From: Oscillospiraceae bacterium
GTDB taxonomy: Bacteria; Bacillota; Clostridia; Oscillospirales; Ruminococcaceae
Length of the DNA stretch: 30,385 nucleotides
NCBI GenBank assembly: GCA_900752435.1
Contig: CAADVD010000017.1
Location: 1 to 30,385 of the forward strand
Reading direction: 5' to 3'
Shown one piece after another: positions 1 to 7,374 of the stretch. The notes beneath the pieces were generated by a model. The model did not search any database and was not told the DNA's origin. It worked only from the letters and a program-made list of their open reading frames with translations. Each line of letters opens with the position of its first letter. Within the stretch, counting starts at the first letter, position 1. The translations under genes and the position numbers were made by a program.

Positions 1-2043
1 CCCCGCCGTTTTAAACAAAAGGTTGGCATCATCCCCCTCACGGGCAACCCCACCGTCTTCAAGGGCGTCACCCGCCATGAATTCAGCCGTATCCATGGCC
101 GCGCCCTCACCGAAGAGGACATGGTGCTGGATGTGCAAAACATGAAGCGTTACAACATCAACGCCGTGCGCACCTCCCATTACCCCAATCAAAGCCGTTT
201 CTATGAACTCTGTGATGAATACGGCCTGTATGTCATCGACGAAACCAACTTAGAAACACACGGTACATGGGGCGCTGGCGCCAATGAAGATACATTACCC
301 AACGGAAAAGAGGAGTGGCTTGCCCCCGTTCTTGACCGTGCCAACTCCATGTTCCAGCGCGACAAAAACCACCCTTCCATCTTGATTTGGTCGTGCGGCA
401 ACGAGTCCTATGGCGGCGAAAACCTCTATAAAATGTCCGAGTTTTTCCGCGTGCACGATTCCTCCCGTTTAGTCCATTATGAAGGTGTGTGCCATGACCG
501 CCGTTTCAACGCTACCAGTGATATCGAAAGCCAGATGTACCCCAGCGTGGCGAGCATCGAAGCATTCTTAGCCAAAGACCGCTCCAAACCGTTTATCTGC
601 TGTGAATACACCCATTCCATGGGTAACTCCAACGGCGCTATGCACTGGTATACGGACTTGACCGACCGCGAACCCTCCTATCAGGGCGGCTTTATCTGGG
701 ATTTTGTGGATCAATCCATTTTGACGAAAGACCGTTACGGCAACGAGTATCAAGCGGTCGGCGGTGATTTTGGCGACCGTCCAACGGATTATGGCTTCTC
801 GGTCAACGGCATCTTTTTCGGTGACCGCACGCCAACGCCGAAATTGCAGGAGGTGAAGTTCAACTACCAGAATTTTAGCCTGCTTCCCGACAAGACTTCG
901 CTTAAAATCAGGAACAAAAGCTTGTTCACCAACGCCAATGCATACAACCTCAAAGTGAGCTTGTACAAAGACGGCCGCCTGCTTTCCTCCGGTATGAAAA
1001 GCATCGATGTGGAACCGTTGTCTGAAACGAGCATCGCCTTGCCATTCCAAGAAAAAACAGAGGCCGGTGAATACAGCATCAACGCCCAACTGCTCTTAAA
1101 AGCGGATACGCCATGGGCAAAATGCGGCCATGAAGTGGCATTTGGTCAATACGTTTATCGGGTGGATGCCCCGTCCGCCGTACCCACTGGACAAGTGCGC
1201 GTGGAAGAGGATGATTACAACATCGGCGTGCTCGGCGAGCATTTCCGCGTGCTGTTTTCCAAAATGGTGGCTGGGCTTGCGTCCTACTGTTACAACGGCA
1301 GGGAATTGCTTTCGTCCATTCCCCTTCCGAATTTCTGGAGAGCGCCGACCGACAACGACCAAGGCAACCAATTTGGTTTCCGCTATGCGCAGTGGAAAAT
1401 CGCCAGCCTCTATCCAAAGAAAACCGGCGTTTCCCTGCGGCAGACACCGCATTCTGCTATTGTCACCTACACCTACGATTTGCCGACTACTCCGGCCAGC
1501 ACCTGCACGGTTTCCTATGAGGTGTTTGCGGATGGGCGAGTGAAAACCACCCTGACATGCCCGAAAACAAAGAGATTGATGGCAATGCCGGAATTCGGTA
1601 TGCTGTTTAAGCTTCCGTGTGAATACAACCAATTGGAGTGGTACGGCTATGGCCCCGAGGAAAACTACTGCGACCGCAAACAGGGTGCGCGCTTAGGGGT
1701 ATTCCATAACCGCGTGGCAGACAATCTCACACCCTATGTCATGCCGCAGGAATGCGGAAACAAGACGGGCGTCCGCTGGGCAAAGCTGACCGATGCAAGC
1801 GGAGCAGGGATGCGGTTTGCCGCCGATGCGATGGAATTTTCCGCTCTGCCATACACACCGCATGAGCTGGAAAACGCGTCGCATCACTATGAATTGCCGC
1901 CGGTGCACCACACCGTGGTGAAATGCTCCCTTCGGCAAATGGGTGTTGGCGGCGACGACAGCTGGGGCGCTTGCACGCATCCGGAATACTGCCTGCCGGC
2001 TGAAACAGCCATGAGCTTTACGTTTTCCTTTCAAGGGATTTAA
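1..2043 (+). CDS. lacZ: Beta-galactosidase, GH2 family (LacZ type), 5' end missing
   Basis: Hydrolyses terminal beta-galactosides such as lactose, probably in the cytoplasm (no signal peptide can be judged because the start lies outside the window). The frame is open from base 1, giving 680 visible residues of an enzyme usually about 1000 long. Visible: the TIM-barrel entry (GVTRHEFS, where GVNRHE is usual), RTSHYPN, the acid/base glutamate in SCGNESYGG (codon 403-405) and the nucleophile in CCEYTHSMGNS (codon 604-606). The last ~300 residues match the beta-sandwich and small-chain domains (FWRAPTDNDQGN, WYGYGPEENYCDR). The N-terminal sugar-binding domains are missing only because the window starts here. 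The first ~30 codons read poorly against the family, probably from sequence error. A terminator follows at 2173-2216. Identity is sure; the natural substrate is not. Confidence 0.96.
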   Translation, partial: PRRFKQKVGIIPLTGNPTVFKGVTRHEFSRIHGRALTEEDMVLDVQNMKRYNINAVRTSHYPNQSRFYELCDEYGLYVIDETNLETHGTWGAGANEDTLPNGKEEWLAPVLDRANSMFQRDKNHPSILIWSCGNESYGGENLYKMSEFFRVHDSSRLVHYEGVCHDRRFNATSDIESQMYPSVASIEAFLAKDRSKPFICCEYTHSMGNSNGAMHWYTDLTDREPSYQGGFIWDFVDQSILTKDRYGNEYQAVGGDFGDRPTDYGFSVNGIFFGDRTPTPKLQEVKFNYQNFSLLPDKTSLKIRNKSLFTNANAYNLKVSLYKDGRLLSSGMKSIDVEPLSETSIALPFQEKTEAGEYSINAQLLLKADTPWAKCGHEVAFGQYVYRVDAPSAVPTGQVRVEEDDYNIGVLGEHFRVLFSKMVAGLASYCYNGRELLSSIPLPNFWRAPTDNDQGNQFGFRYAQWKIASLYPKKTGVSLRQTPHSAIVTYTYDLPTTPASTCTVSYEVFADGRVKTTLTCPKTKRLMAMPEFGMLFKLPCEYNQLEWYGYGPEENYCDRKQGARLGVFHNRVADNLTPYVMPQECGNKTGVRWAKLTDASGAGMRFAADAMEFSALPYTPHELENASHHYELPPVHHTVVKCSLRQMGVGGDDSWGACTHPEYCLPAETAMSFTFSFQGI

Positions 2044-2076
2044 AACCCCTTTCACTATCCCCCTCAAACTGCCTGG

Positions 2077-2102
2077 AAAGTTGCACGCAAACATGCAACT
2101 GT
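2077..2102 (+). repeat. Short hairpin motif in lacZ 3' region, near-copy of one at 19477-19504
   Basis: AGTTGCA (2079-2085) and TGCAACT (2094-2100) form a 7-bp inverted repeat around an 8-base loop. Read on the opposite strand, the terminator of the XrtG operon carries almost the same bases including the loop. This copy has no T-run after it, so it is not itself an intrinsic terminator. Confidence 0.5.
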
Positions 2103-2172
2103 TCATCGAATGTTTAGAATAATTTACCGATGGTTCACAAATCATCCTTACAATTCACTAGTTTGTGCATGG

Positions 2173-2216
2173 AATACCGCAGACGTTATGTAAAAGCGCC
2201 TGCGGTATTGTTTTTT
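2173..2216 (+). terminator. Intrinsic terminator after lacZ
   Basis: AATACCGCAG (2173-2182) pairs with CTGCGGTATT (2200-2209), followed by G and six T. A strong rho-independent terminator about 130 bases after the lacZ stop. Confidence 0.9.
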
Positions 2217-2233
2217 GATAAGAGGGCAGTTTT

Positions 2234-2275
2234 TTTGAAAAGAGTCTTCTCAAAAACGGTCAATGCAATTACAAT
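2234..2275 (+). promoter_or_regulatory. Promoter and probable TetR operator upstream of the regulator/ABC operon
   Basis: TTTGAAAAGA and TCTTCTCAAA (2234-2254) form a 21-bp palindrome with one mismatched pair and a single central base, the usual size for a TetR-family operator. A possible -35 (TTCTCA, 2247-2252) lies inside it, 17 bases before a -10 (TACAAT, 2270-2275). Binding here would block RNA polymerase, so autorepression is inferred. Confidence 0.55.
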
Positions 2276-2309
2276 GGTGATAACCGATTCGGTCAATGGA
2301 GGGGTTCAT

Positions 2310-2942
2310 ATGAACGAAAAATTTTTCACACTGCCCATCGAAAAACAACAGCGCATTCTCAATGCTGGATACCGCGTGTTCAGCCAGAACAGCTACAAGA
2401 AAAGCCCCGTTGGCGAAATTGCCTCGGAAGCCGGTATCAGTAAGTCGCTGTTGTTCCACTATTTCCGCAACAAAAAGGAACTGTATTTTTTCCTCTGGGA
2501 TGAGGCAACCAAACTGACGATGCAATATCTGACGGAGTATCGCTGTTACGAGCCAACCGATTTATTTGAAATGATGCGCCGCGGCATGAAGGCCAAGCTT
2601 GCGCTGATGGCGCTGTATCCCGATTTGACAATGTTTGTGATGAAGGCGTTCTATGAAAAAGAACCGGAAATTGCCGTAGAAATTCAAAAAAGCTATCAGA
2701 ACGTGCGTGGTCAAAGCATTCGCTCATCATTTGAGAAATTAAATCCGGCCGATTTTCGCGACGGTCTGGATTTGGAAATGATGCACCAAGAAATGTATTG
2801 GGCATCCGCAGGGTATCTTTGGGAGATTATCCAGCGGCAGGAACCGCTGGACATCGCGAAACTGGAAGCAGACTTTACAAAGCTGTTGAAATTTTGGAAG
2901 CAAATCTATGGCAAAGACCAGGGAAAGGATGAAACGAGATGA
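2310..2942 (+). CDS. TetR/AcrR family transcriptional regulator
   Basis: A 210-residue one-component repressor. The N-terminal helix-turn-helix lies at about residues 33-52 (VGEIASEAGISKSLLFHYF), with the family's characteristic YF and K-x-EL at its end. The rest is an all-helical ligand and dimer domain with no recognisable ligand signature. The ATG at 2310 was chosen because GGAGGGG precedes it and the family N-terminus starts there; the same frame is open upstream, but that stretch overlaps the lacZ terminator and the operator. Its last bases overlap the start of the ABC ATPase (ATGA), so the two are translationally coupled and the ABC transporter is the obvious regulatory target. The inducer is unknown. 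Confidence 0.93.
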   Translation: MNEKFFTLPIEKQQRILNAGYRVFSQNSYKKSPVGEIASEAGISKSLLFHYFRNKKELYFFLWDEATKLTMQYLTEYRCYEPTDLFEMMRRGMKAKLALMALYPDLTMFVMKAFYEKEPEIAVEIQKSYQNVRGQSIRSSFEKLNPADFRDGLDLEMMHQEMYWASAGYLWEIIQRQEPLDIAKLEADFTKLLKFWKQIYGKDQGKDETR

Positions 2943-3814
2943 ACATGATTCAAACTACCAACTTGAAGAAGGATTACGGCAAATCGCGCGGTATCGTGGA
3001 CTTAAACTTAACGGTCAGCCAAGGGGAAATCTTTGGCTTCATCGGTCCGAACGGCGCAGGGAAGAGCACCACCATCCGCTTGTTGTTGGGGCTGATTTCG
3101 CCCACAGCAGGGCAGGCCACGGTATTCGGGCTGGATGTACAGAAAGACAAAAAAGAAATTCTGTCGCGCATTGGCTATATGCCGTCGGAAGCCATGTTTT
3201 ACAACGGAATGCGCGTATCGGAAATGTTGTCTTTTTCCGCCAGCCTGCGCAAAAAAGACTGCAAAGCGGAAGCCGCTCGCCTTTGTGAGCAATTTCAATT
3301 GGACACCAAAAAGAGAGTGGAGGAGTTGTCACTCGGCAACCGCAAAAAGGTGGCGATTGTCTGCGCCTTTATGCACCAACCGGATTTGTACATTCTGGAT
3401 GAACCAACCAGCGGTTTGGATCCGCTCATGCAGCGCGAATTTTTCAGCTTGATTCACCAGCGCCATCAGCAGGGGGCGACGGTATTTCTATCCTCTCACG
3501 TGCTGTCCGAGATTCAGCACCACTGTCAGCGTGCGGCCATTGTCCGCGAGGGCAAGCTGATTGCCTGCGACAAGGTGGAGAATTTAGCCAATACCAACAC
3601 GCGCAAGGTTGTACTGCATGGCGTTACGGCCGCTCCGGCGCTTTCCGGTATACGGGATGTGTCGGCCAGTGGGAATTCCGTCAGTTTTTTGTACCATGGG
3701 GAAATGCCGGTGTTATTGAAGGAGCTGTATCCTTTACCCATCACCGATATGACGATCACAGAACCGGAGCTGGATGAAATTTTCCTGCATTATTACGAGA
3801 AAGGCGGTAAATAA
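2939..3814 (+). CDS. ABC transporter ATP-binding protein (CcmA/BcrA-like exporter class)
   Basis: A 291-residue nucleotide-binding subunit that powers the membrane protein encoded next to it. Walker A is GPNGAGKST (residues 36-44), the signature reads LSLGNRKK as in the CcmA/BcrA/Nod branch rather than LSGGQ, Walker B is LYILDEPTSGLDP (Asp at 154) and the H-loop is SSHVLSE. The ~70-residue C-terminal extension is typical of ABC-2 exporters. Its start overlaps the regulator's stop by four bases, and the permease starts two bases after its stop. Proteins of this class export peptides, antibiotics or lipids; the substrate here cannot be read from sequence. Confidence 0.95.
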   Translation: MNMIQTTNLKKDYGKSRGIVDLNLTVSQGEIFGFIGPNGAGKSTTIRLLLGLISPTAGQATVFGLDVQKDKKEILSRIGYMPSEAMFYNGMRVSEMLSFSASLRKKDCKAEAARLCEQFQLDTKKRVEELSLGNRKKVAIVCAFMHQPDLYILDEPTSGLDPLMQREFFSLIHQRHQQGATVFLSSHVLSEIQHHCQRAAIVREGKLIACDKVENLANTNTRKVVLHGVTAAPALSGIRDVSASGNSVSFLYHGEMPVLLKELYPLPITDMTITEPELDEIFLHYYEKGGK

Positions 3815-3816
3815 GC

Positions 3817-4605
3817 ATGACCATTTTCCTTCATGAATTAAAACGCGGAAAAATTTCCTTCCTCATCTGGACGGCGGCGATTGCACTCATGTTGTTTGTT
3901 TGCATGATGCTTTTTCCTGAAATGCAGGAGAGTACGGAGAGCATGGGCGATTTGTTTGCCAATATGGGCAGCTTTACGGCGGCTTTTGGCATGGATCAGG
4001 TGAATTTTGGGGAGGTTATGGGCTTTTATGCCATCGAGTGCGGCAACATCCTCGGCATTGGCGGCGGCTTTTTTGCGGCGCTTCTCGGCATTGCGGCGCT
4101 CTCCAAGGAGGAGAAAGAACGGACGGCTGAATTTTTGCTGACCCATCCGATCAGCCGTGCCGCTGTGGTGGGACAAAAGCTGTTGGCGGTACTGGCGCAA
4201 TTGCTGTTTATGAATGCGGTTGTGCTGGCGGTATCTGCGGCTTCGTTTGCGCTCATTGGGGAGCAGATGGCTGTCAAGGAGCTGCTTCTTCTCCATGCGG
4301 CCTATGTGGCCATGCAGGTGGAAATTGCCTGCATCTGTTTTGGTCTGTCCGCTTTTCTCCGACGGGGAAGCATGGGAATTGGACTGGGGCTTGCGGCTGT
4401 GCTGTATTTTCTGAATCTGGTGGCCAATATCAGCGAACAGGCGGAATTTCTGCGCTACATCACACCCTTTGCTTATGCGGAGGCATCCGAAATTGTCTCC
4501 ACCGCCGAATTGGATGGCGTTTTGCTGTTCATCGGTTTTGTGTATACCTTAATTGGCTGTGCGGCGGCTTACGTTCGGTATACAAGAAAGGACATTTCGG
4601 CGTAA
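3817..4605 (+). CDS. ABC-2 type transporter permease
   Basis: A 262-residue integral membrane protein with about six hydrophobic segments, including an N-terminal helix (LIWTAAIALMLFVCMMLF), a glycine-rich one (GNILGIGGGFFAALLGIAALS) and a C-terminal one (GVLLFIGFVYTLIGCAAAYV). A conserved cytoplasmic stretch, KEEKERTAEFLLTHPISR, follows the second or third segment and is typical of ABC-2 permeases. AAGGCGG lies 9 bases before the ATG. It ends the TetR-ABC operon and probably dimerises to pair with the ATPase dimer. A hairpin follows at 4640-4666. Confidence 0.92.
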   Translation: MTIFLHELKRGKISFLIWTAAIALMLFVCMMLFPEMQESTESMGDLFANMGSFTAAFGMDQVNFGEVMGFYAIECGNILGIGGGFFAALLGIAALSKEEKERTAEFLLTHPISRAAVVGQKLLAVLAQLLFMNAVVLAVSAASFALIGEQMAVKELLLLHAAYVAMQVEIACICFGLSAFLRRGSMGIGLGLAAVLYFLNLVANISEQAEFLRYITPFAYAEASEIVSTAELDGVLLFIGFVYTLIGCAAAYVRYTRKDISA

Positions 4606-4639
4606 GCAGTGGCTCTTTTGGATGCCCAATAAACACAAC

Positions 4640-4666
4640 AACCCCCCAGCGAAAAACTGGGGGGTT
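4640..4666. terminator. Hairpin between convergent genes
   Basis: AACCCCCCAG (4640-4649) pairs perfectly with CTGGGGGGTT (4657-4666) around a 7-base loop. It lies between the rightward permease and the leftward small membrane protein. No good T-run follows on the plus strand; on the minus strand a moderately T-rich stretch does. It probably terminates both genes, best for the leftward one. Confidence 0.6.
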
Positions 4667-4696
4667 AAAAATCGTTTGAATCGTAATTTCTATGGT

Positions 4697-4828
4697 TTAA
4701 TAAGGGCTTGTCCAGCCCAGCCGTTCTCCGACAAAGCCAAGCGCTAGAAGAATCGCCGTAATGACCACACAATACAGCAGAATTTTTTTCACCGATGGCT
4801 TATTGTTGTCGTCCTGTCCGAATAACAT
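4697..4828 (-). CDS. Small single-pass membrane protein, 43 residues, unknown function
   Basis: Not a recognised family. The N-terminus is short and polar (MLFGQDDNNKPSVKK), followed by a hydrophobic helix (ILLYCVVITAILLALGFVG, residues 16-34) and a short tail ending in LGWTSPY. A good ribosome binding site (AAGGA, 9 bases before the ATG) supports real translation. It begins 26 bases after the NERD gene stop on the same strand and is followed by the hairpin at 4640-4666, so the two probably form one transcript. It may be a partner or regulator of the NERD membrane protein; that is inference from position only. Confidence 0.65.
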   Translation of the reverse strand: MLFGQDDNNKPSVKKILLYCVVITAILLALGFVGERLGWTSPY

Positions 4829-4854
4829 GAGCGTTCATCCTTTCCAATACGGCG

Positions 4855-5520
4855 TTATTTGCTTTTTGCCATTTTCTGCACGTTGCTGTTGTGTTTTTTG
4901 AGCAGTGCTTTGTCCGTCACGCGGTTGCGCAGCAAAGCCTGTTCCACCTGTTCCACATCAACGCCGTTGTCCGCTTTGTAGCGCGGTTTTTTGAAATATT
5001 TTTTGAGCAAATCCAGCGTGATGACCGGCAGTCCTTTCGGAATGCTTAACTGAATATCCTTGCCGCTGAACACCACAAGGCTGTCCACGTTCACTTTATA
5101 GATGTTTTCTTTGCGCAAAATATGCTGGATGCAGTCCACATGAGCCTTGTTCTGGCTGAGCGGATTGTACAGCTTATGGCGTTTTTCGCCGATGATGTGC
5201 GTCCATTCCTTTTCTTTTTCCGTGCCGTAAACCGCGCCGTTGAGCGCTTTGGTTTCGATGGCCAGAACACCGAATGAGCCAATGACCACATGATCGATCT
5301 GCGTCGTTTTGTCATAAAGAGGAAGATACAGGTCGTTGATTACTTTATAGCCGTTTTTGCGTGCAATGGAGCGCAATGCCTTGGCCACTTTTTTCTCACC
5401 GTTTTTGCCGATGCGGTCGGTGCGTGTTTGCTTGATTTTTTTAACCAAAAAATACCCAATCACAAACAGGGCAATCAAGCCGCATAAAATCCAAATTAGG
5501 GAATCGCTAAGTTCATTCAT
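4855..5520 (-). CDS. Membrane-anchored NERD domain protein
   Basis: A 221-residue protein with one N-terminal transmembrane helix (about residues 8-26, LIWILCGLIALFVIGYFLV), then a basic stretch and a NERD domain. The NERD core shows GEKKVAKAL, IDHVVIGSFGVLAIETKA with the nuclease-like D...E-x-K residues, and the downstream NPLSQN motif. NERD is related to restriction-type nuclease folds; whether these membrane-tethered forms cut nucleic acid is not established. I chose the ATG at 5520 because TTGGAGG lies 12 bases upstream; an in-frame ATG at 5577 falls in the palindromic region and has no ribosome binding site. The C-terminal ~80 residues are basic and unrecognised. It is probably co-transcribed with the 43-residue membrane protein downstream. 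Confidence 0.85.
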   Translation of the reverse strand: MNELSDSLIWILCGLIALFVIGYFLVKKIKQTRTDRIGKNGEKKVAKALRSIARKNGYKVINDLYLPLYDKTTQIDHVVIGSFGVLAIETKALNGAVYGTEKEKEWTHIIGEKRHKLYNPLSQNKAHVDCIQHILRKENIYKVNVDSLVVFSGKDIQLSIPKGLPVITLDLLKKYFKKPRYKADNGVDVEQVEQALLRNRVTDKALLKKHNSNVQKMAKSK

Positions 5521-5550
5521 AAACGATAAAAACCTCCAAGCCAATGTTGT

Positions 5551-5583
5551 AATATCATGCAAGATATTATCATGCATGATATT
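5551..5583. promoter_or_regulatory. Inverted repeats upstream of the NERD gene, candidate operator
   Basis: AATATCATGC (5551-5560) and GCATGATATT (5574-5583) are a perfect 10-bp inverted repeat. The right part is also a perfect 14-bp palindrome, TATCATGCATGATA (5568-5581). Two overlapping dyads just upstream of the ribosome binding site suggest binding by a dimeric regulator. No clear promoter hexamers were assigned. Confidence 0.45.
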
Positions 5584-5669
5584 ATTATTTTATCATAGCT
5601 GAATATTTTTGCAATTTTTGCGGCAGAATATTAATGAAAAATTTTCAAATCCATTTAGGAGGCAATCAT

Positions 5670-5870
5670 ATGTTAGATCGTATTGCATTGATTTTGGTCA
5701 TCATCGGCGCACTCAACTGGGGCTCCATTGGAATTTTTCAGTTTGATCTGGTAGCATGGATTTGCGGAGATCAAACCGCTCTGCTGGCGCGGATCATCTA
5801 TACCTTGGTTGGGCTTGCCGGACTGTGGTGTATTTCTCTGTTGTTCCGCCGGAATGAACTGGTGGATTAA
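5670..5870 (+). CDS. DUF378 family small membrane protein
   Basis: 66 residues, almost all membrane. It matches the DUF378 (YuzA-like) pattern: an N-terminal LDRIALILVIIGALNWG with the family's typical GALNWG, a middle polar loop, then a second helix (ARIIYTLVGLAGLWCISLLF). The AGGAGG at 5657-5662, seven bases before the ATG at 5670, fixes the start; 12 further upstream codons are open but are not preceded by a ribosome binding site. Function of the family is unknown. It stands alone, between the NERD gene and the acetate kinase gene, and ends at a terminator. Confidence 0.9.
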   Translation: MLDRIALILVIIGALNWGSIGIFQFDLVAWICGDQTALLARIIYTLVGLAGLWCISLLFRRNELVD

Positions 5871-5935
5871 AAACCTGTCTTTACAAGTCTATACGCCTAT
5901 CTTGTGTAGACGATTCTCCGCGCTTTTGATACAAG

Positions 5936-5973
5936 AAGAACCTGCCGTCTTTGGACAGCAGGTTCTTTTGTTG
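5936..5973. terminator. Terminator between DUF378 gene and ackA
   Basis: AAGAACCTGC (5936-5945) pairs with GCAGGTTCTT (5958-5967), followed by TTGTTG on the plus strand. The position between convergent genes suggests it works in both directions. Confidence 0.75.
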
Positions 5974-5981
5974 AATGCATT

Positions 5982-7181
5982 TTATTTGGAAATGATTGCT
6001 TTGGTATCGCGGGCAATCAGCAGCTCTTCGTTGGTCGGAACAATCCAAACCTCCACTTTGGAGCCTTCCTTAGAAATTTTGCCCTCATGACGGTTGAGCT
6101 TGGTGTTCAATTCTTCATCCAATTCAATGCCGAGGTATTCCATGTTGACGCAGACATCGTGGCGCAGTTCATCCGAGTTTTCGCCGATACCGCCGGTGAA
6201 GACGACGGCGTCAATGCCGCCCATAGCGGCAGAATAAGAACCGATGTATTTTTTAATCTGGTAGCGGAATACATCAATGGCAATCTGGCTGCGTTCACTG
6301 CCGTGGCTGGCTTCTTCGATTAAGTCGCGGGAATCGCTGGTCTTGCCGGAAACGCCGAGGAAGCCGGATTTTTTGTTGAGGATGGTGTTCATCTCGTCCG
6401 GTGAGAGGTTTTCGTGCTTCATCAGGAACAGCACGACGGACGGGTCAACTGCGCCGGAACGCGTACCCATTTCCAGACCATCCAGCGGCGTAAAGCCCAT
6501 GCTGGTATCGACGCATTTGCCGCCGCTTACAGCCGCGATGGAGGAACCGTTGCCCAGATGGCAGGTGACAATTTTTTTGTCCGCCATATTCCAGCCGGTC
6601 AGCTCAGCCAAACGTCCGGTGACAAAACGGTGGGAAGTGCCGTGGAAGCCGTATTTGCGAATCTGGTATTTCTGGGAATATTCATACGGAATGCCATAGG
6701 TGTACGCTTTCGGCGGCATGGTCTGATGGAATGCGGTATCGAACACCACCACCTGTGGGGTATCGGCGCTGAACACCTTCTGGCAGGCTTTGATGGCGAG
6801 GACATGAGCCGGATTGTGCAGCGGTGCGAGGTCGGAAATCCGTTCGATGATGTCGAGGACTTCGTCGGTGACCAACACGGATTCGGAGAAGTATTTGCCG
6901 CCCTGTACGACGCGATGGCCAATGGCGTTGATTTCGCTCAAATCGCTTACAACGGCATGTTCGCCGGTGGTGAGCAGTTCCACGAGCTTTTCAAAGGCTT
7001 CGGTGTGGGTTGGGAACGAGGCTTCTTCTTTGATGGTCGTACCGTCGGCAAGCTTGTGCGTAATGAGGCCGCCGATGCCGATGCGTTCGCAGTTGCCTTT
7101 GGCAATAACGGCTTCTGTGGTCATATCAATGAGTTGGTATTTCAACGAGGAGCTTCCTGCGTTGATCACGAGAATTTTCAT
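5982..7181 (-). CDS. ackA: Acetate kinase
   Basis: Interconverts acetyl phosphate plus ADP with acetate plus ATP, the last step of fermentative acetate formation. At 399 residues it is full length. Visible family motifs are MKILVINAGSSSLKYQL at the N-terminus (phosphate and nucleotide binding), GHRVVQGG, FDTAFHQTMP, YGFHGTSH, TCHLGNGSS, FTPLDGLEMGTRSG and VFTGGIGENS near the C-terminus. The start ATG is preceded by GGAAGGA at a 9-base distance. The phosphotransacetylase partner is not in this window. It is divergent from tmcAL, a tRNA enzyme that consumes acetate; these genes are neighbours in several clostridia. The shared upstream region carries the duplicated segment described at 7210-7303. 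Confidence 0.98.
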   Translation of the reverse strand: MKILVINAGSSSLKYQLIDMTTEAVIAKGNCERIGIGGLITHKLADGTTIKEEASFPTHTEAFEKLVELLTTGEHAVVSDLSEINAIGHRVVQGGKYFSESVLVTDEVLDIIERISDLAPLHNPAHVLAIKACQKVFSADTPQVVVFDTAFHQTMPPKAYTYGIPYEYSQKYQIRKYGFHGTSHRFVTGRLAELTGWNMADKKIVTCHLGNGSSIAAVSGGKCVDTSMGFTPLDGLEMGTRSGAVDPSVVLFLMKHENLSPDEMNTILNKKSGFLGVSGKTSDSRDLIEEASHGSERSQIAIDVFRYQIKKYIGSYSAAMGGIDAVVFTGGIGENSDELRHDVCVNMEYLGIELDEELNTKLNRHEGKISKEGSKVEVWIVPTNEELLIARDTKAIISK

Positions 7182-7209
7182 GATAAATCATCCTTCCAGT
7201 CTTGTTATG

Positions 7210-7303
7210 TGTACTTGACGTCATAGTCAGTCGTAATAAAAATTGCAAATTGTAAATTGCAAATTGCAAATGGGTGTGCTTGACATCATAGTCAGTCATA
7301 ATA
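7210..7303. repeat. Duplicated 29-bp promoter-like segment
   Basis: Bases 7210-7238 and 7275-7303 are direct repeats matching at 26 of 29 positions, sharing CTTGAC, TCATAGTCAGTC and TAATA. The right copy supplies the -35 and the start of the -10 of a good rightward promoter; the left copy has a usable TTGACG but a poor -10. Between them lies a heptamer array. Confidence 0.8.
7240..7267. repeat. Tandem AAATTGC heptamer array
   Basis: Four back-to-back heptamers (AAATTGC, AAATTGT, AAATTGC, AAATTGC) sit between the two copies of the 29-bp repeat. Such arrays change copy number by slippage. Here they lie between divergent ackA and tmcAL, where length changes would alter promoter spacing. Confidence 0.8.
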
Positions 7304-7307
7304 TAAT
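7280..7307 (+). promoter_or_regulatory. Promoter of tmcAL
   Basis: TTGACA (7280-7285), a 16-base spacer and TATAAT (7302-7307): both hexamers match the housekeeping consensus perfectly. Transcription would start about 60 bases before the GTG start of tmcAL. Confidence 0.8.
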
Positions 7308-7374
7308 AGTAATACATCCATTTGTAAATTACAAGAGGATTTTTGTAATTTTGTATGTTTGGAGGAGGATTGGC

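Noticed and set aside
5521..5577. Earlier ATG for the NERD protein
   Set aside because: It lies in the palindromic operator-like region with no ribosome binding site; the ATG at 5520 has one.
7240..7267. CRISPR-like array
   Set aside because: Heptamers are tandem with no spacers, and no cas genes are present anywhere in the window.
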